In this document: piece after piece, positions 11,248 through 22,372 of the stretch
How the letters are laid out: each line of letters starts with the position of its first letter
Numbering within the stretch: position 1 is the stretch's first letter
Assembly (NCBI GenBank): GCA_900095095.1
Contig: FMBT01000306.1
Location: 124,001 to 188,000, forward strand
Source of the DNA: Fragilariopsis cylindrus CCMP1102
Taxonomy: Eukaryota > Bacillariophyta > Bacillariophyceae > Bacillariales > Bacillariaceae
Direction of reading: 5' to 3'
Length of the DNA: 64,000 nucleotides
Position numbers and translations under genes: made by a program
Notes under the pieces: model-generated
Databases searched by the model: none
What the model saw: the letters and a program-made list of their open reading frames with translations, nothing else
What the model was told of the DNA's origin: nothing

Positions 11248-13679
11248 TTATCCACCGCCACCACCACCACAACCACCTCCGCATCCACCGCCGCCACCAC
11301 CACCACAGCCTCCACCTCCACAACCTCCAGCTCCGCCACATCCACCAGCTCCGCCACAACCACCAGCACCACAACCACCGCCACCAAGTCCACCACAACC
11401 ACCACCACCAACGAATCCACCAATATATCCACAAGCTGCTGCACCTACATAGTCGTGTCCTCTCTCAGTACTGTTTGGTCCCGTTGCTATTCCTGCTAAT
11501 CGTTGTCTTTGCAATGCAGCATCTTTCACTTCTTTTAGTTGCTTTACCTTCTTAATTAAAATGTATAGTGGTCTAGAAAACATCAGCAGAAAACAGACAC
11601 CGCTAACGACCCATAAAATCCATAGTTCGGGAAATGCAAGGTTAAATATTACTTCTAGAGGAATTAACATACCAAAAGCAACGCATGAGAGCAATTTCTC
11701 ACAATCAGTAGTATTCTTGATCATTCTTTCACATCGACCGATTAATACACCGTTGGCTTCACGTGTGTATTCATTGTAATACCCGTATCCTTTTGCTACG
11801 AGAGTAAATAAGGCACGTACATACAAACAATATAAGATTTGCATGAGAAGGTATATAGCAACGAATCGAAGCAGAACATATAGAATAGGATTGAACACAA
11901 ACACGTACCTCCTAGTCCATAAACATAACCTTCCAGGTACGGATTGTCTCGTTTAAGGGTTCTGTCCCAAGCCTCCCCTCTATCTACGTCAGGAGAAGAA
12001 GGAGACACAAATCCTTCGTCATGATCGAATGGCATCCAATCACCTACTCTATAAACACAACCTTCCGGGTCTACATCAGGAGAAGAAGGAGACACAAATG
12101 CAGGATATTTCGACATCTTTACTGATCTTGATGCGGATGCGGATGTTAATATTAATGATGGGGTCCAATCCATACATGCGTCGTCATCAGCAGGATATTT
12201 CGACATCTTTACTGATCTTGATGCGGATGCGGATGGTAATTGTGATGATGGGGTCCAATCCATATGGTAATACTCGGGGGGAGGTTCTCCACGATACATA
12301 CCCCCCATCACAACATATTCGAGGCCATAAACATCCTTCCACAGGTTTCTAGTTTGTTGGAAACTCGTATCCAGTACACTTCCTTCCGAACGATCATTAT
12401 CAATCGAATCGTCATGGTTCAATACAATTGTTCTCCTGCTACGACTGCTGCCACTAGTTGTTGCACAAGCTGCAGTAAGCTTCATAACATCTTCGTGGTA
12501 GTTCTTGATAGAGCTAAGAATATGCGTATGCCAGATCAGATCAATCTGGTAGGTGGGGACCATTGGGGATATGAGCGACGACATTGATGACGACATTTCA
12601 CGACGTTGTGGATGATTCGTAAGTTTGACAAACCGAGCATAGTTTGTCATTCCTTCCCGTAGGAACGTGTCATTTATATCCTTGTACTCCAGCAAGAAGT
12701 TCGGGCCTGATACTTGCCACAAGAACTTAGCCTGGCGCCTACAGCATTCAATCAGATTGAATCCTGCTAACAAATGCCCAGTTGCTGGCGTTGTTGTAGC
12801 AGATGACGATGACGATTCTAAGAAAAAACTTTCGTTTGGATACATTTCAGCAAAGAGATCTCTTGTGCATTGCGAGATCTTCGCATAATCTTCGTTATCG
12901 GGGTTTGTCAATGCTGACGATACCGTTGACGACGACGAGGACAACAAGAGCGATGATACCAATTGCCGCCACGTATTATTACAGTCTTGATTGTTCTTCT
13001 CGAGTTGAACTACGAACGGATGTGACGGGTCTAGAACCTTGAATGCGTCATCGTGGTCGTCATCGTGATGATCTTTAGTAAATAAAACTCTTCGAACATA
13101 CTTGGCGTATCTATATGGAGCTAACCGATGACAATGCCAAAACCATGCAATATCCGGTGGTGGAATCAGAGCAATGTCAGTAGCAGCAGTAGGGGTTTGA
13201 TTTGTCTCATTGTTGGTATTGTCGAGACTAGCGCAATGATGATTGCGGTGATGATGATGTGCGACGAATGGTAGCCAAAGTTGGGAGTAACGAAGGAACG
13301 ACTCTTCTAATAGTTCTTCCTTATCATCAATAGTAATACCTTGCCTGTGCAAGGTACGAAGAAAAATAATATGTCGTTTTGCTTGCTCTACCAGATCAAT
13401 GGAAAAAAATAAATGATCCATAGATTTTTTCGGTTTCGTTTTCTTTTCCTTTTTCTCTTTGTTCTTCTTCTTCTTTTTCTTGCTGCTATCACTACCGCAC
13501 TTCTTTGCGCTCTTTTCTAGAACGCCATCACCGTCACTTAAGGTTTCTTCCTCGACGTTGGTTCCTGTTTGTTTGCGCTTTCCATCCTTTTTCTTTCTTC
13601 CTTTCTTCTTGACTTTATTTTTCGTCTCCGTATCGGCCTTCACCTCCACCTCCGTCATTTCAGCTGCTGTTGTTTGCAT
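11248..13679 (-). CDS. GRDP-like (DUF1399) protein with membrane segments and Gly/Cys-rich tail
   Basis: CDS is complement(11248-11795, 11909-13679), 772 residues. The intron (11796-11908) has donor GTACGT and acceptor CGTAG, and its phase joins GYVYGLG to AKGYGYY. A Lys-rich N-terminus (KKKGRKKK) precedes the DUF1399/GRDP domain: LFFSIDLVEQAKRHIIF, then AWFWHCHRLAPYRY (about 176) and IDLIWHTHILSS (about 375). The W-HxH pairs are hallmarks of plant glycine-rich domain proteins. In-frame duplications follow (MDWTPS, SASASRSVKMSKYPA, FVSPSSPDVD). Two hydrophobic segments (around LLSCVAFGMLIPLEVIFN and LWILWVVSGVCFLLMF) and a tail of Gly-Gly-Cys repeats complete the protein. Plant GRDPs are linked to stress and development. 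The membrane segments and Cys-rich tail differ from the plant layout, where the tail is Gly-rich and soluble. Family sure, role unknown. Confidence 0.85.
11796..11908 (-). other. Intron of the GRDP-like gene
   Basis: This 113-bp GT-AG intron carries one base of split-codon phase on its upstream side. Without splicing, the frame runs into unrelated sequence and a stop. Confidence 0.8.
11980..12265 (-). repeat. In-frame duplications inside the GRDP-like gene
   Basis: Two segments are each present twice in the coding sequence. One starts GCAGGATATTTCGACATC (near 12101 and 12189 on the plus strand), the other contains AGGAGAAGAAGGAGACACAA (near 11990 and 12076). Spacing is about 86-88 bp. The copies are nearly identical, so the duplication looks recent. 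Confidence 0.7.
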
Positions 13680-14129
13680 GCCACTAGTCTTCTTCGCCTT
13701 TCTTTTCGTATCTATGTCCGTTCTGAGATAAACATGTAAGACGTTGTATCAAAATCAAAGAAAGGAATGGACAACATCTCGATTGTTGATTGTTACAGTG
13801 TCACAATAATAATATTATATTATAATGAAATGAAATGAGACAACGTGATTGCTTAAAGTGTCAACAATACATAAGCGTGTTAACAATACATAAGCCTCAT
13901 CTCGAGTTCAACTGAAGGGATCATAAATATTTATGACCCCTGAGCTTGAAGCTGAAAGATAGAATAGCGCGACTTGATTCTTCCTTATTCATAAGAAAAT
14001 GACATCGTACACAGTCCAGACGTCAAAAGAGCGCTGCACAAATTCGAAAATTAACAACGGCGACAACAATCACTCAATAAAAGAACAAGAATACACCACA
14101 ACAATCATTAACAATAATAATCTACCATC
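13680..14129. promoter_or_regulatory. Divergent promoter region with an AT-rich palindrome
   Basis: This region separates the 5' ends of the GRDP-like gene (minus) and the Rab gene (plus). It contains the palindrome TCATAAATATTTATGA (about 13921-13936), extended by GGG/CCC-like flanks to about 24 bp. A 13-bp phrase (ACAATACATAAGC) is repeated just upstream near 13863-13896. A palindrome between two divergent starts could be a binding site, but this is inference. Confidence 0.4.
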
Positions 14130-14382
14130 ATGACTTCGACACCAACATCAGCGCTACCAAAGTCAACTGACGAGGTACCGAAATTCAAGGTAGTAATCTT
14201 AGGTAAGCACGCAACAATAACAACTACAAATTCTGTCTCTCATTCTTTCATGGGAGTGATTTTTCTATCCATTCCGTGTTGCGTTTATTGAAATCGGTCG
14301 TAATGGTATTCCTCACTCACTCACCATAACGATACTTTTCTTCTTCCTCCTACTCTTTTCCTTACGTCTAATTACGTCTAAT

Positions 14383-14425
<43 letters not shown>

Positions 14426-14950
14426 ACTATAGGTGATCAATCATGTGGCAAGACATGTATTATTCAACGTGCTATGAATGATACATTTCAAAAGGAATAT
14501 GAAGAAACATTAGGTGTTGATTTGTTTACAAAAACAATTTCAACTGAAATGAATAAGGAAATACGATTACAGGTGTGGGATACAAGTGGACAGGAACGAT
14601 TTAAGGCTAGTATACCCTCCTATATACGTGATTGTCATGTTGCTATTATACCATTTGATTGTACATCCCGGACACAGTTTGATTCAATAGAAAAATGGAT
14701 CAATGAAGTATCGGTAATCCGTAATAAGGATGAGGTTTGGATATATTTAGTTGCAACTAAAGTTGATAAGCCATTAGATAGTAAAGCATATACACAAATT
14801 GAAATCGATACAAAATTACAATCATTACAACGCAAAGAGGTACAAAATAATAATATTATACAATACATTGAAACATCGTCCAAGGCTGGATATAATGTAC
14901 GTAAATTATTCTATAATATGACAACAAAACTAATTGATCAAACAAACTAA
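14130..14950 (+). CDS. Rab6-like small GTPase without C-terminal prenylation cysteines
   Basis: Exons 14130-14202 and 14433-14950 encode 196 residues. The intron splits a Gly codon inside the P-loop, giving KFKVVILGDQSCGKT. Switch II is WDTSGQERF. IPSYIRDCHVA and ETSSKAGYNVRKLF are closest to Rab6 (IPSYIRDSTVA, ETSAKAGYNVKQLF). The guanine-specificity motif reads TKVD in place of NKxD. Rab6 acts in Golgi and retrograde transport. Unlike normal Rabs, the protein ends KLIDQTN with no cysteine, so it could not be geranylgeranylated in the usual way. No downstream splice donor or cysteine-bearing frame was found. It may be a soluble, divergent Rab. Confidence 0.88.
14203..14432 (+). other. Rab gene intron carrying a (TA)n tract
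   Basis: The donor is GTAAGC and the acceptor CTATAG. A (TA)n microsatellite of about 34 bp fills 14386-14419, just before the acceptor. Confidence 0.85.
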
Positions 14951-15990
14951 ACAAATTAACTACAATCACAAAACAAAGCAAGGTTGAAAAGCGAAGAACG
15001 GTCATTCATGACAAAGGGAGGGAATGAGGAAAGCAAAAGTGAAGAAAGAGGCAATTCGAGACGGATACACAGTCATTGGAAACTCTACTACTAGCGGGAG
15101 AAAAAATAGTTACGTTTAACTTATACCGACTATAACATATTGGGAACGAATTGCTATATAATACAATAAAAATGCATACGGTACGAGCAAGCACTGCGTA
15201 GTCCTAATAGTTTTGGTGGGTGAGTGGGTGGGTGGTCTTCGCTACTTACTTACAGTACAATTACGAGGATCTACTATACAAAATAATTTCAGAAAATATA
15301 AACATCATTTACCAAAAATTATTGGATACGTTACACTATAAAAATCAAAATCGTACGGTACAGCAGTAGCCGAAAACTAATATTTCTGATTATTACAATT
15401 GTTTATTTTGACTCATAGCAAAACAATTCATCTAGAAATGTTCCAAACTTATTTCCAATTCTCTTTTATCTATATAACCACTAACTTTTAAATACATCAT
15501 CGTCTTTTCTTTTCTCCCCTCAATAATGTTGTTGGAACCTGGGTACAGGTACGTCGGTTGGAGGATATGATGTGATCCCAAATAAAAATACCATAATAGT
15601 TCATTTTCTTTTCGTGTGTACAAATGAAAAGCAGGGGTCGAAGGAAATAATAATAAAAAACTAAACAATTAGATTGAGTCGAGTCAGTCGATTCAGTCGA
15701 GTCCCTGCACGATTGATTAAGTGAATTCTAATGCTTTATCTTGTGTTCATTCTTCATTCTTATTCCCACGAGAAGCTTTATTGTTATTGTCTTGCTGCTT
15801 GGGTTGCCCTTGCCTATTGAACATTGAGGTTAGAATCATTTTATAATCAAGATAGTTACTCCAGCAGGTCAATCTAAGATATTTGAGAGAGAGAGAGAGA
15901 GAGCGAGAGAACGAGAGAGAAAGTTATCGGCATCAGCTCGATCGGAAGTAAAGTATTGTATTACTGTGATTGAATTGTTTTCATTGCGTC
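14951..15990. other. Intergenic, with (GA)n tract
   Basis: About 1 kb with no convincing gene. A (GA)n-like tract lies at about 15887-15920, roughly 70-100 bp before the next ATG. Its position suggests a promoter or 5' UTR element of the DUF6824 gene. Confidence 0.5.
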
Positions 15991-18438
15991 ATGACGACGA
16001 GTAAACTCATTAGTCCACCAAAGAAAAAGAAGCTTCGTATTCAGCTATCTATGAAGAATTTTAAAAATGAAGAAGTCGTTAATGACCGCACTGATCACGA
16101 TAATACTACAAGTAGTAACAACAACAGTAATGTAAGTATGATCGTCCTTCGTGACTGACTCGCTTTTACTATTATTACATTAACGTATTTTGCATTCCTT
16201 GTTGTCTTGTTTTTGCCATCCTGACCCTTCTCTTCATTATATTAGGAAGCAGAACTAGAAGAGGAAGTAATTGCAGAATCTCAAAATGAACGACAAGCTA
16301 GGTTGAAATCAGAAGCAAGGGCGTATGCTTTAAAGAAAGTTGTAGTAGAACCCCCACCAGTCACTAATAAGACGATGACAACGACGACATCATCAGCGAA
16401 TACAAAAGGAGCGAAACATGACGACAGTGAGTTTGACAGGGATTCCTCGTTGTCGTCGAAAATTTCTACCACGAATAGCGAGACCTGTAGTAAGTTTGAT
16501 GTGCTACTATTAGCAGCATCGAAGAATAGTAATGCGACGACGACTGGTAGTATTCCTACTATTCCCGCTGGGTCTGAACAAGATAAGAAAAAGAACAGCA
16601 GCATCATTAAGAAAGAATCGACGGCGACGTCACCATCGTCTAAATTATTGTCATATGATGTATCATATGATGTATATATGGGACGAGGAGGGGGTCTGAA
16701 CAAATTAAGACGTGATTCATTCTATCGTAAATTAATATTACAAAATTATGAAGGATATTGTGGAATGAAACCAATTGAAAAACGAGACTACGCTCTAATG
16801 GAAATTGTCACACCGATCCGCAAATTGGGTGGTAAATTTTATCTCCCATCAGCCGTAGCAGCAGGTGATAATTTGTGGGAAATAGGATCCGACGATGATG
16901 TCGTTTCCAGGGTTATGCAGTCATTGCGTGACTGTAAGAAGGAAGAAAAGCAATACAATAAGAAGAATGAGAAGAAGAACGCTGGCCGTCCTGATGTAGT
17001 TCAATCCTTTTCTCGCTCTAGTATGTCTCTCCGTGTATCTCTTAAGAATGAAAACAAGAACGAGAACGAGACTACACATAACAAGGACGAGCAGCAGCCG
17101 CAGCAGCAGAAGCAGATCGCGAAACTGAAAATGAAAACGAACAACAAGAAACCTTTAGACAACAGTGCAACCGTCGCGGATTCTTTGTGTCAGCGGTACT
17201 ATAAACAAAGAAATGCACACGGAACAGTGGAAGAAAGGCAAAACGTAACGAAGAAGGACGAAGGTTTCGATGCTGTAACTCCAACCACAAATCAAGATAA
17301 CAATAGCAACCAAAAGAAGAAGGAGAAGAAGAAGAGGAAGAATATCTACCTAAACGAAGTCAATGGGCACATGTTAAACATATCGAATCGTGATACTGGT
17401 GTCTGTGGCTTATACCACGATTTGCTGGTCAAACACGCTCCTGAATTTGCTACAAAACACGATGGTGACGGCGACGATGAAGAGGATGGTGCCGATGACG
17501 ATGAAATGATGAGTTTCGTTTGGAATAACATCGTTTCAGAACTGCATCGAAAGTACGGAGATACAAATTTTATTTTGTGTCCTCATTCTAGTAAAGTTGT
17601 TAATGTACAACAACAGCTACAGAAACAAGATAATATCAATTTCGTCGACGTTACCTTCCGAACGATTATTTGCATCATCCGTGCATTGAGTGATATAGAG
17701 TATATTGCCTCAGAAAGATATCACCGACGATTACGACGACAACAGCAGCAGCTACAGCAGCAGAGAAATTCAAACAACATCACCAATAGCTGCGATGCAG
17801 CAACTAGTATTTCATCTTCTATCTCTGGTGGTCGCGCTTCTACATTATCCATACCAAACTTTACTACAACTGTACCGAAAAATCAAAATCCCGTACATTC
17901 GTTGAATAGCAAGAGTCATCACCACAAAAGGAGCCAAAAACGACCGTTGAATGATACTGAATCGGAGAAAATTACGATTGATGCGTCATCATCGGAATCT
18001 CCGCCACCACCATCACTAAAGCAGCAGCAGCAGAGAAGTTGTATCACGACAAGATTTTCCACTGGTTCTAATCCAAAGCAAAAGAAACAAAGAATAAAGA
18101 ACAATGACGATACTACTACTACTATCGATTCATTCTCCTCAATAGTTGACTGTTCGAGTCCAAGTCCAAGCTCCAGTCGGTGTAAGCAGGTTAGAAGAAA
18201 ACGCAAATCGACATCAGAATCAAAGGATACGAGAGAAACATGTGATGGGGACGAGCAACAGCCACGTACCGATAACAATTCTTCCTGGGAAGCTTCCCCT
18301 GACGTACCACAGTCTTCGGACATGTTTCAGCAAGTAGATCAATCAAGACTGGAATTATCTCAGAAGCAGCATCCACCAAGAGTGATTATTCAGCAGGACG
18401 ACTACCAGAATGAAGATGAAGATGATCTTATCTTCTAA
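15991..18438 (+). CDS. DUF6824-domain protein
   Basis: Exons 15991-16131 and 16246-18438 join in phase 0 and encode 777 residues. The N-terminus is basic (PPKKKKLRI), possibly a nuclear localisation signal. Residues about 187-260 contain VYMGRGGGLNKLRRDSFYRK, ALMEIVTPIRKLGGKFYLP and, further on, VVSRVMQSLRDCKKEE. This matches DUF6824, where GRGGxxN and IRxxGGRFL are conserved. The domain is widespread and expanded in diatoms. The remaining sequence is low complexity (Gln, Lys, Ser, Asp) apart from a region near residues 410-530 with WNNIVSELHRKYGD and TFRTIICIIRALSDIEYIA. A regulatory, DNA-linked role is often guessed for this family but is not proven. Confidence 0.82.
16132..16245 (+). other. 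Intron of the DUF6824 gene
   Basis: A 114-bp phase-0 intron with donor GTAAGT and acceptor ATATTAG. Confidence 0.8.
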
Positions 18439-19172
18439 AATCACTACACAGTTAACCAGTAGGGAAGGAAGAATATTGACATAGATCTATACAAAAATAA
18501 ATTAAGTGCACCAATATTAGTGACATTCAATGTGAGTCCATACAGCCTACTATGTGACTAGGAAGAAAAAAACTCGTCTCATCTTAAATTACGATAATCA
18601 CCCAGAATAGATATGCATTTAGACTGTGGGTCTTCTTTATCATTCTACAGCACTCCACCATTGCTATATTTTGTACTAGTCTACTTTTCTGCAGTAGTAT
18701 CTTCTGTTCTAATGGTTGTTTGGATCAGAACCTAATACTTATTGTCAGTTTTCAATTGTGTTGGTGGGGTAGCGGCTAAGATTATGATCTGTATTGAACT
18801 GGTAGCAACGGGGGTATAGTAACTTAAAAGAACAATTGCTCTTAAAAGAACAATTGCTGTTGATTGCTTTGGGTGTTCGGCGATGGGGGGGGGGGGGGGG
18901 GGTCAGAGAAAATATGATTTCTCGCTCAATTTTTATAAAATACGTGACAACATTGAACAATAGAACATCAAAAACAACATCAACAAAAGCAACAAACACA
19001 TCATGCAACAAAAGCAAAAGCAAAAGCAAAAGCAACAACAATAACAATAAAGATAACAACATCATGCAACAAAAGCAAAAGCAACAACAATAACAACGAC
19101 AACACCAACAACAAATAGTTATTATAGCGAGGAAACTTAGAGAAAAAACAATATTAGAATAGTACAGGTATA
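18439..19172. other. Intergenic, with G18 homopolymer and AAGC-rich repeats
   Basis: A run of 18 G's lies at 18885-18902, preceded by a 20-bp direct duplication around AAAAGAACAATTGCT (18822-18857). From about 18955 to 19110 the plus strand is a purine-rich mix of CAACAA and AAAAGC repeats leading into the 5' UTR of the zinc-finger gene. No coding is seen. Confidence 0.6.
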
Positions 19173-20936
19173 ATGCCACATTGTCAAAAAGAAAAATTTG
19201 ATCGTGCCGCAAAAAGTAAAAAGGAACGATCGAAGGCGAAACAAGATGCGACAGCTAGGAAACAAAAAATTGCTGCAACAAAGGTTGCAGCTGAATTAGA
19301 GACAGAAAGTGCTAATGGTCGTAAAGGTAATAATATTGCACCAGTTGAAGGACATGGCGAGTATGAGATTGGTTGTGAACCTGAACCGGAATATCATAAA
19401 TTTAATGTCAAGAAACGTAATAAGAAACATTTGCGTCTTGATTTGAAAAAAGCAAAAGCAAGAGAAGAACAGGACGAGGAAGAACGTATTAGGAAAGAAC
19501 AACAAGAGGAATATGAAAAACAGCAACTTGCCCTAAAAAAGGATGCGCAACAGAATGGAGAGTCGGAAGGAGAAGAAGATGAAGCGCAAACACCTCAATT
19601 AGAATATTTTGTTTTCATATGTGAATGTTGTGACAGAAGATACGCAACGAAAAATCAGTTCATGAATCATACCAATAGTAAGAAACATTTAAGACGTTGT
19701 CGTATGTATGAAGAATTAGGATTAATCGTAACTCATATAGAACTACGTGGAGAAAATAATAACGAACAAGATATATATAACGATGACGATGATGATGACA
19801 ACGAGAATGGTAATGATAATGAGGAAAGTAGAGATGTTCTTGATGACGCGGATACAAGTAGTATTCAAGCAACCACTACTAAAATCATAAAACATGACAA
19901 CGATGGAGAAGAAGAATCTGAAAAAGAAGTAATCGTGGAGGAAGATGATGATGAGTCGGAGGAGGAATATATTCAACGCAAAAAACAAACAAATATCTTT
20001 GCAGGATTCAGTAGTGATAGTAGCAGCAGCAGTACTGATAATGATGATCAGAGCGACGATGACGACGATGGAAAAACCCATCACTCGTCACCAATAACAA
20101 AGCTAAAGGATCCACCACCCATGAGCAATCAAGGTGACGATGATAATGATGAGGATAATATTGACTTTGATGAATTGATCTATCAAAATCAACTTATTCA
20201 AAATGAAATTGATGCTGCTCAAAAACAACAACAAGATTCAGAAGGAGGAGGATCAATTGCGACTATACCACCACCAGCTACAAGTACTGCACCAGTACCG
20301 TTCAATGAGAATTATGACCCAACTCAATATGATGTAAATGAAAATCGACTTGCATCAGTCCAGCATCGATTACGTAAGAATCTTGCAGCGAAAGGTATTG
20401 AACCAAAAACAACTTCATCGTCATCATTGTCATATGATCCATTAGATGCTATTACTATGGGTAAAACATTGCTACAACAAGTATTGGAAGCTAGTGTTGA
20501 TGAATTACAAAATAAGTTAGATGTATACAATAAGCATAAGGCAGAATGTGCATTACTTGGACGTCAATTTGCGTTATCGAAGGGTAATTCAAAAGCAATA
20601 CCATCACAGTACATATTTAGAAAGGATGCTGCCGATAATCGACGTCAACGTGCGAATGTACATCATGCCGGAAGTCATTATCATATGCAAATGTCACGAT
20701 CAATGCAATTTGGACGAACGAAGGGTTTACTGGCACGACATTCCTCACAAGGTTCACGATTACAAGCAAGTAGGATGGCAGCATCTAAAGCAGAATCACA
20801 ACGGATGCAATCTGGTGGTGTAAGTGGAATGAAAATTGGTAAAACATCCAAAAAAAGTAATCAAAAAAGACAAGGAAAAGCGGGTGGTAGTAAGAAAACG
20901 GGAGGAAATAAAGAAAGTGGAACTGGTGGTGACTAA
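19173..20936 (+). CDS. C2H2 (JAZ/DNAJC21-type) zinc-finger protein
   Basis: The 587-residue protein is uninterrupted. It opens with a Lys-rich helix (CQKEKFDRAAKSKKERSKAK). At about residues 145-172, FICECCDRRYATKNQF followed by HTNSKKH forms a C2H2 finger of the double-stranded-RNA-binding JAZ type, similar to that of DNAJC21. There is no J-domain. Long Asp/Glu/Ser stretches follow, then a conserved-looking C-terminus (MGKTLLQQVLEA, RANVHHAGSHYHMQMSRSMQ) and a basic tail (KTSKKSNQKRQGKAGG). The composition fits an RNA-binding or ribosome-biogenesis factor, but that is inference. Confidence 0.7.
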   Translation: MPHCQKEKFDRAAKSKKERSKAKQDATARKQKIAATKVAAELETESANGRKGNNIAPVEGHGEYEIGCEPEPEYHKFNVKKRNKKHLRLDLKKAKAREEQDEEERIRKEQQEEYEKQQLALKKDAQQNGESEGEEDEAQTPQLEYFVFICECCDRRYATKNQFMNHTNSKKHLRRCRMYEELGLIVTHIELRGENNNEQDIYNDDDDDDNENGNDNEESRDVLDDADTSSIQATTTKIIKHDNDGEEESEKEVIVEEDDDESEEEYIQRKKQTNIFAGFSSDSSSSSTDNDDQSDDDDDGKTHHSSPITKLKDPPPMSNQGDDDNDEDNIDFDELIYQNQLIQNEIDAAQKQQQDSEGGGSIATIPPPATSTAPVPFNENYDPTQYDVNENRLASVQHRLRKNLAAKGIEPKTTSSSSLSYDPLDAITMGKTLLQQVLEASVDELQNKLDVYNKHKAECALLGRQFALSKGNSKAIPSQYIFRKDAADNRRQRANVHHAGSHYHMQMSRSMQFGRTKGLLARHSSQGSRLQASRMAASKAESQRMQSGGVSGMKIGKTSKKSNQKRQGKAGGSKKTGGNKESGTGGD

Positions 20937-21072
20937 TTCAAAAAGTCAATACATACTGTGTAAACTACAATGAATATATGATAAGATTAGAATAATTTTA
21001 CTAAAACGATTATGAAAAAACTTTGACTATTGAATAGAACAGTATAGAACAATTTGCAATCTTAGTTAGCTA

Positions 21073-21707
21073 CTACTTTTTAGTCATTCTTATTTTCCCT
21101 CCGATCAGTTTTAGAGCTGGACGTCCATGGATTTGTGATGATCTAGCAAAATTAGTATTACAATTAGGGCAATCCATGATTGTCGTTCAGGATCAGTTTC
21201 TTGTTGGTCTTCTAAAATTAAAGCAGAATCTTCACATATACGTTCAATGTAACATTTAATAAGATTACTTTTTGTTCCATTCTTTTTCTTATATCTAAAT
21301 AATCGTAACTTACATTTATTACAATTAACACTAACAGTTTGATAATTATCAACAACGTTACCAGCACTTTTTGGTTTCGCTAATAATAATGTTGCTGTTG
21401 TTGAATAATGATATGTACGAAGACGATTGTAGTTGTTATTATTTGTTATTGAGCTTTTTATTCTATCGTTGTACTGAAAACTGCATAAAGCTGTTGGTGG
21501 TAGCGTTGGTGTCGTCAAAGTAGAAGCAAACGACATCAAGTGTTGACGAGTACGAGTGCGAGTGCGAATGTGACCACCAGTACTACTTCTTGTAATAAAT
21601 GCTGATGATGAGAATGTACCAATATTCCTCCAATAACAAGGACGAACAAAAACTAGAATTATAATTTGTTTTATCCTGGTGTTGAACTTATATCCACTCG
21701 TCGTCAT
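21073..21707 (-). CDS. Zinc-ribbon protein of a plant/algal family, one frame break
   Basis: The start is the ATG at 21707. A hydrophobic leader (IKQIIILVFVRPCYW) with GTFSSSAF suggests organelle targeting. The core has VSVNCNKCKLRLFRYKKKNG and SNLIKCYIERICEDSA. The partner CxxC lies in another frame: DCPNCNTNFARSS, then HGRPALKLIGGKIRM and a stop at 21073. This order is typical of a small family I know from plants and algae, with CxxC...RYKKKNGTKS...VERI...CPxC...ARxxxIRGxPAxKxxGGKIR. The two parts are out of register by one missing base between about 21163 and 21180. No GT donor exists in that stretch, so an intron cannot explain it. The read-through product (VILILLDHHKSMDVQL) is unlikely to be real. 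Confidence 0.72.
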
Positions 21708-21719
21708 GATAATATGCAA

Positions 21720-22372
21720 TCGATGATCCGATGCGACCGATACTACTAGCTAGATAGAGTTGATTTGTAGGGTTGTTTGTTATCTTGTGTAGGGATAAAA
21801 TGAAATGACAACAAACGTGCTGTGTGCTGTGTGTTGGTGCAATAGGATTTCATGATTTCATCATTTCACATGATCGCCATCATTCATTCGATCATCATGC
21901 ATCATGCTGAAATCGATGATTTTTTGATTACCGGTATGTATCATTCGTGATTGAGAACAATCAGTCCCGGTGACGGCTTTTCTTAAATAATAGTAATAGA
22001 TTTTTCTCTCTTCTTACATCTCAAAAGAATCTCATGTACCTTTCGATGAATCCAATAGTTGATAGAATCATGAGCACTGGAGATAAACGATTCAATATTG
22101 AAACAGCCACAGGTCCGCGGTGAATAGAAAGAATATTATTACCACAGTAACAGTAGTAGGTCCTACCAGTCCAAGCCTCTTATAGGTACCCCCCCCCCCC
22201 CCCCCCCCCCCATGCACACACCGTAACTATTGATTAATTTACTATACACAATTTAATCTATAATCTAATTTAATTTATATATTCATTATATACCCCGACT
22301 TGCTATATTATATTTGAACTTCTAATAGAACTAATCTATAACGACGGTGGCATCTATACCCTGAGTATCAAA
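21720..22372. other. Intergenic, with C23 homopolymer
   Basis: A run of about 23 C's lies at 22189-22211. No gene is seen. CATCATTTCA-like short repeats occur near 21855-21900. Confidence 0.6.

Noticed and set aside
11160-11555. Several long ORFs on both strands in the Gly/Cys-tail region
   Set aside because: They are shadows of the GGC/GGT repeat. Only the frame spliced to DUF1399 fits.
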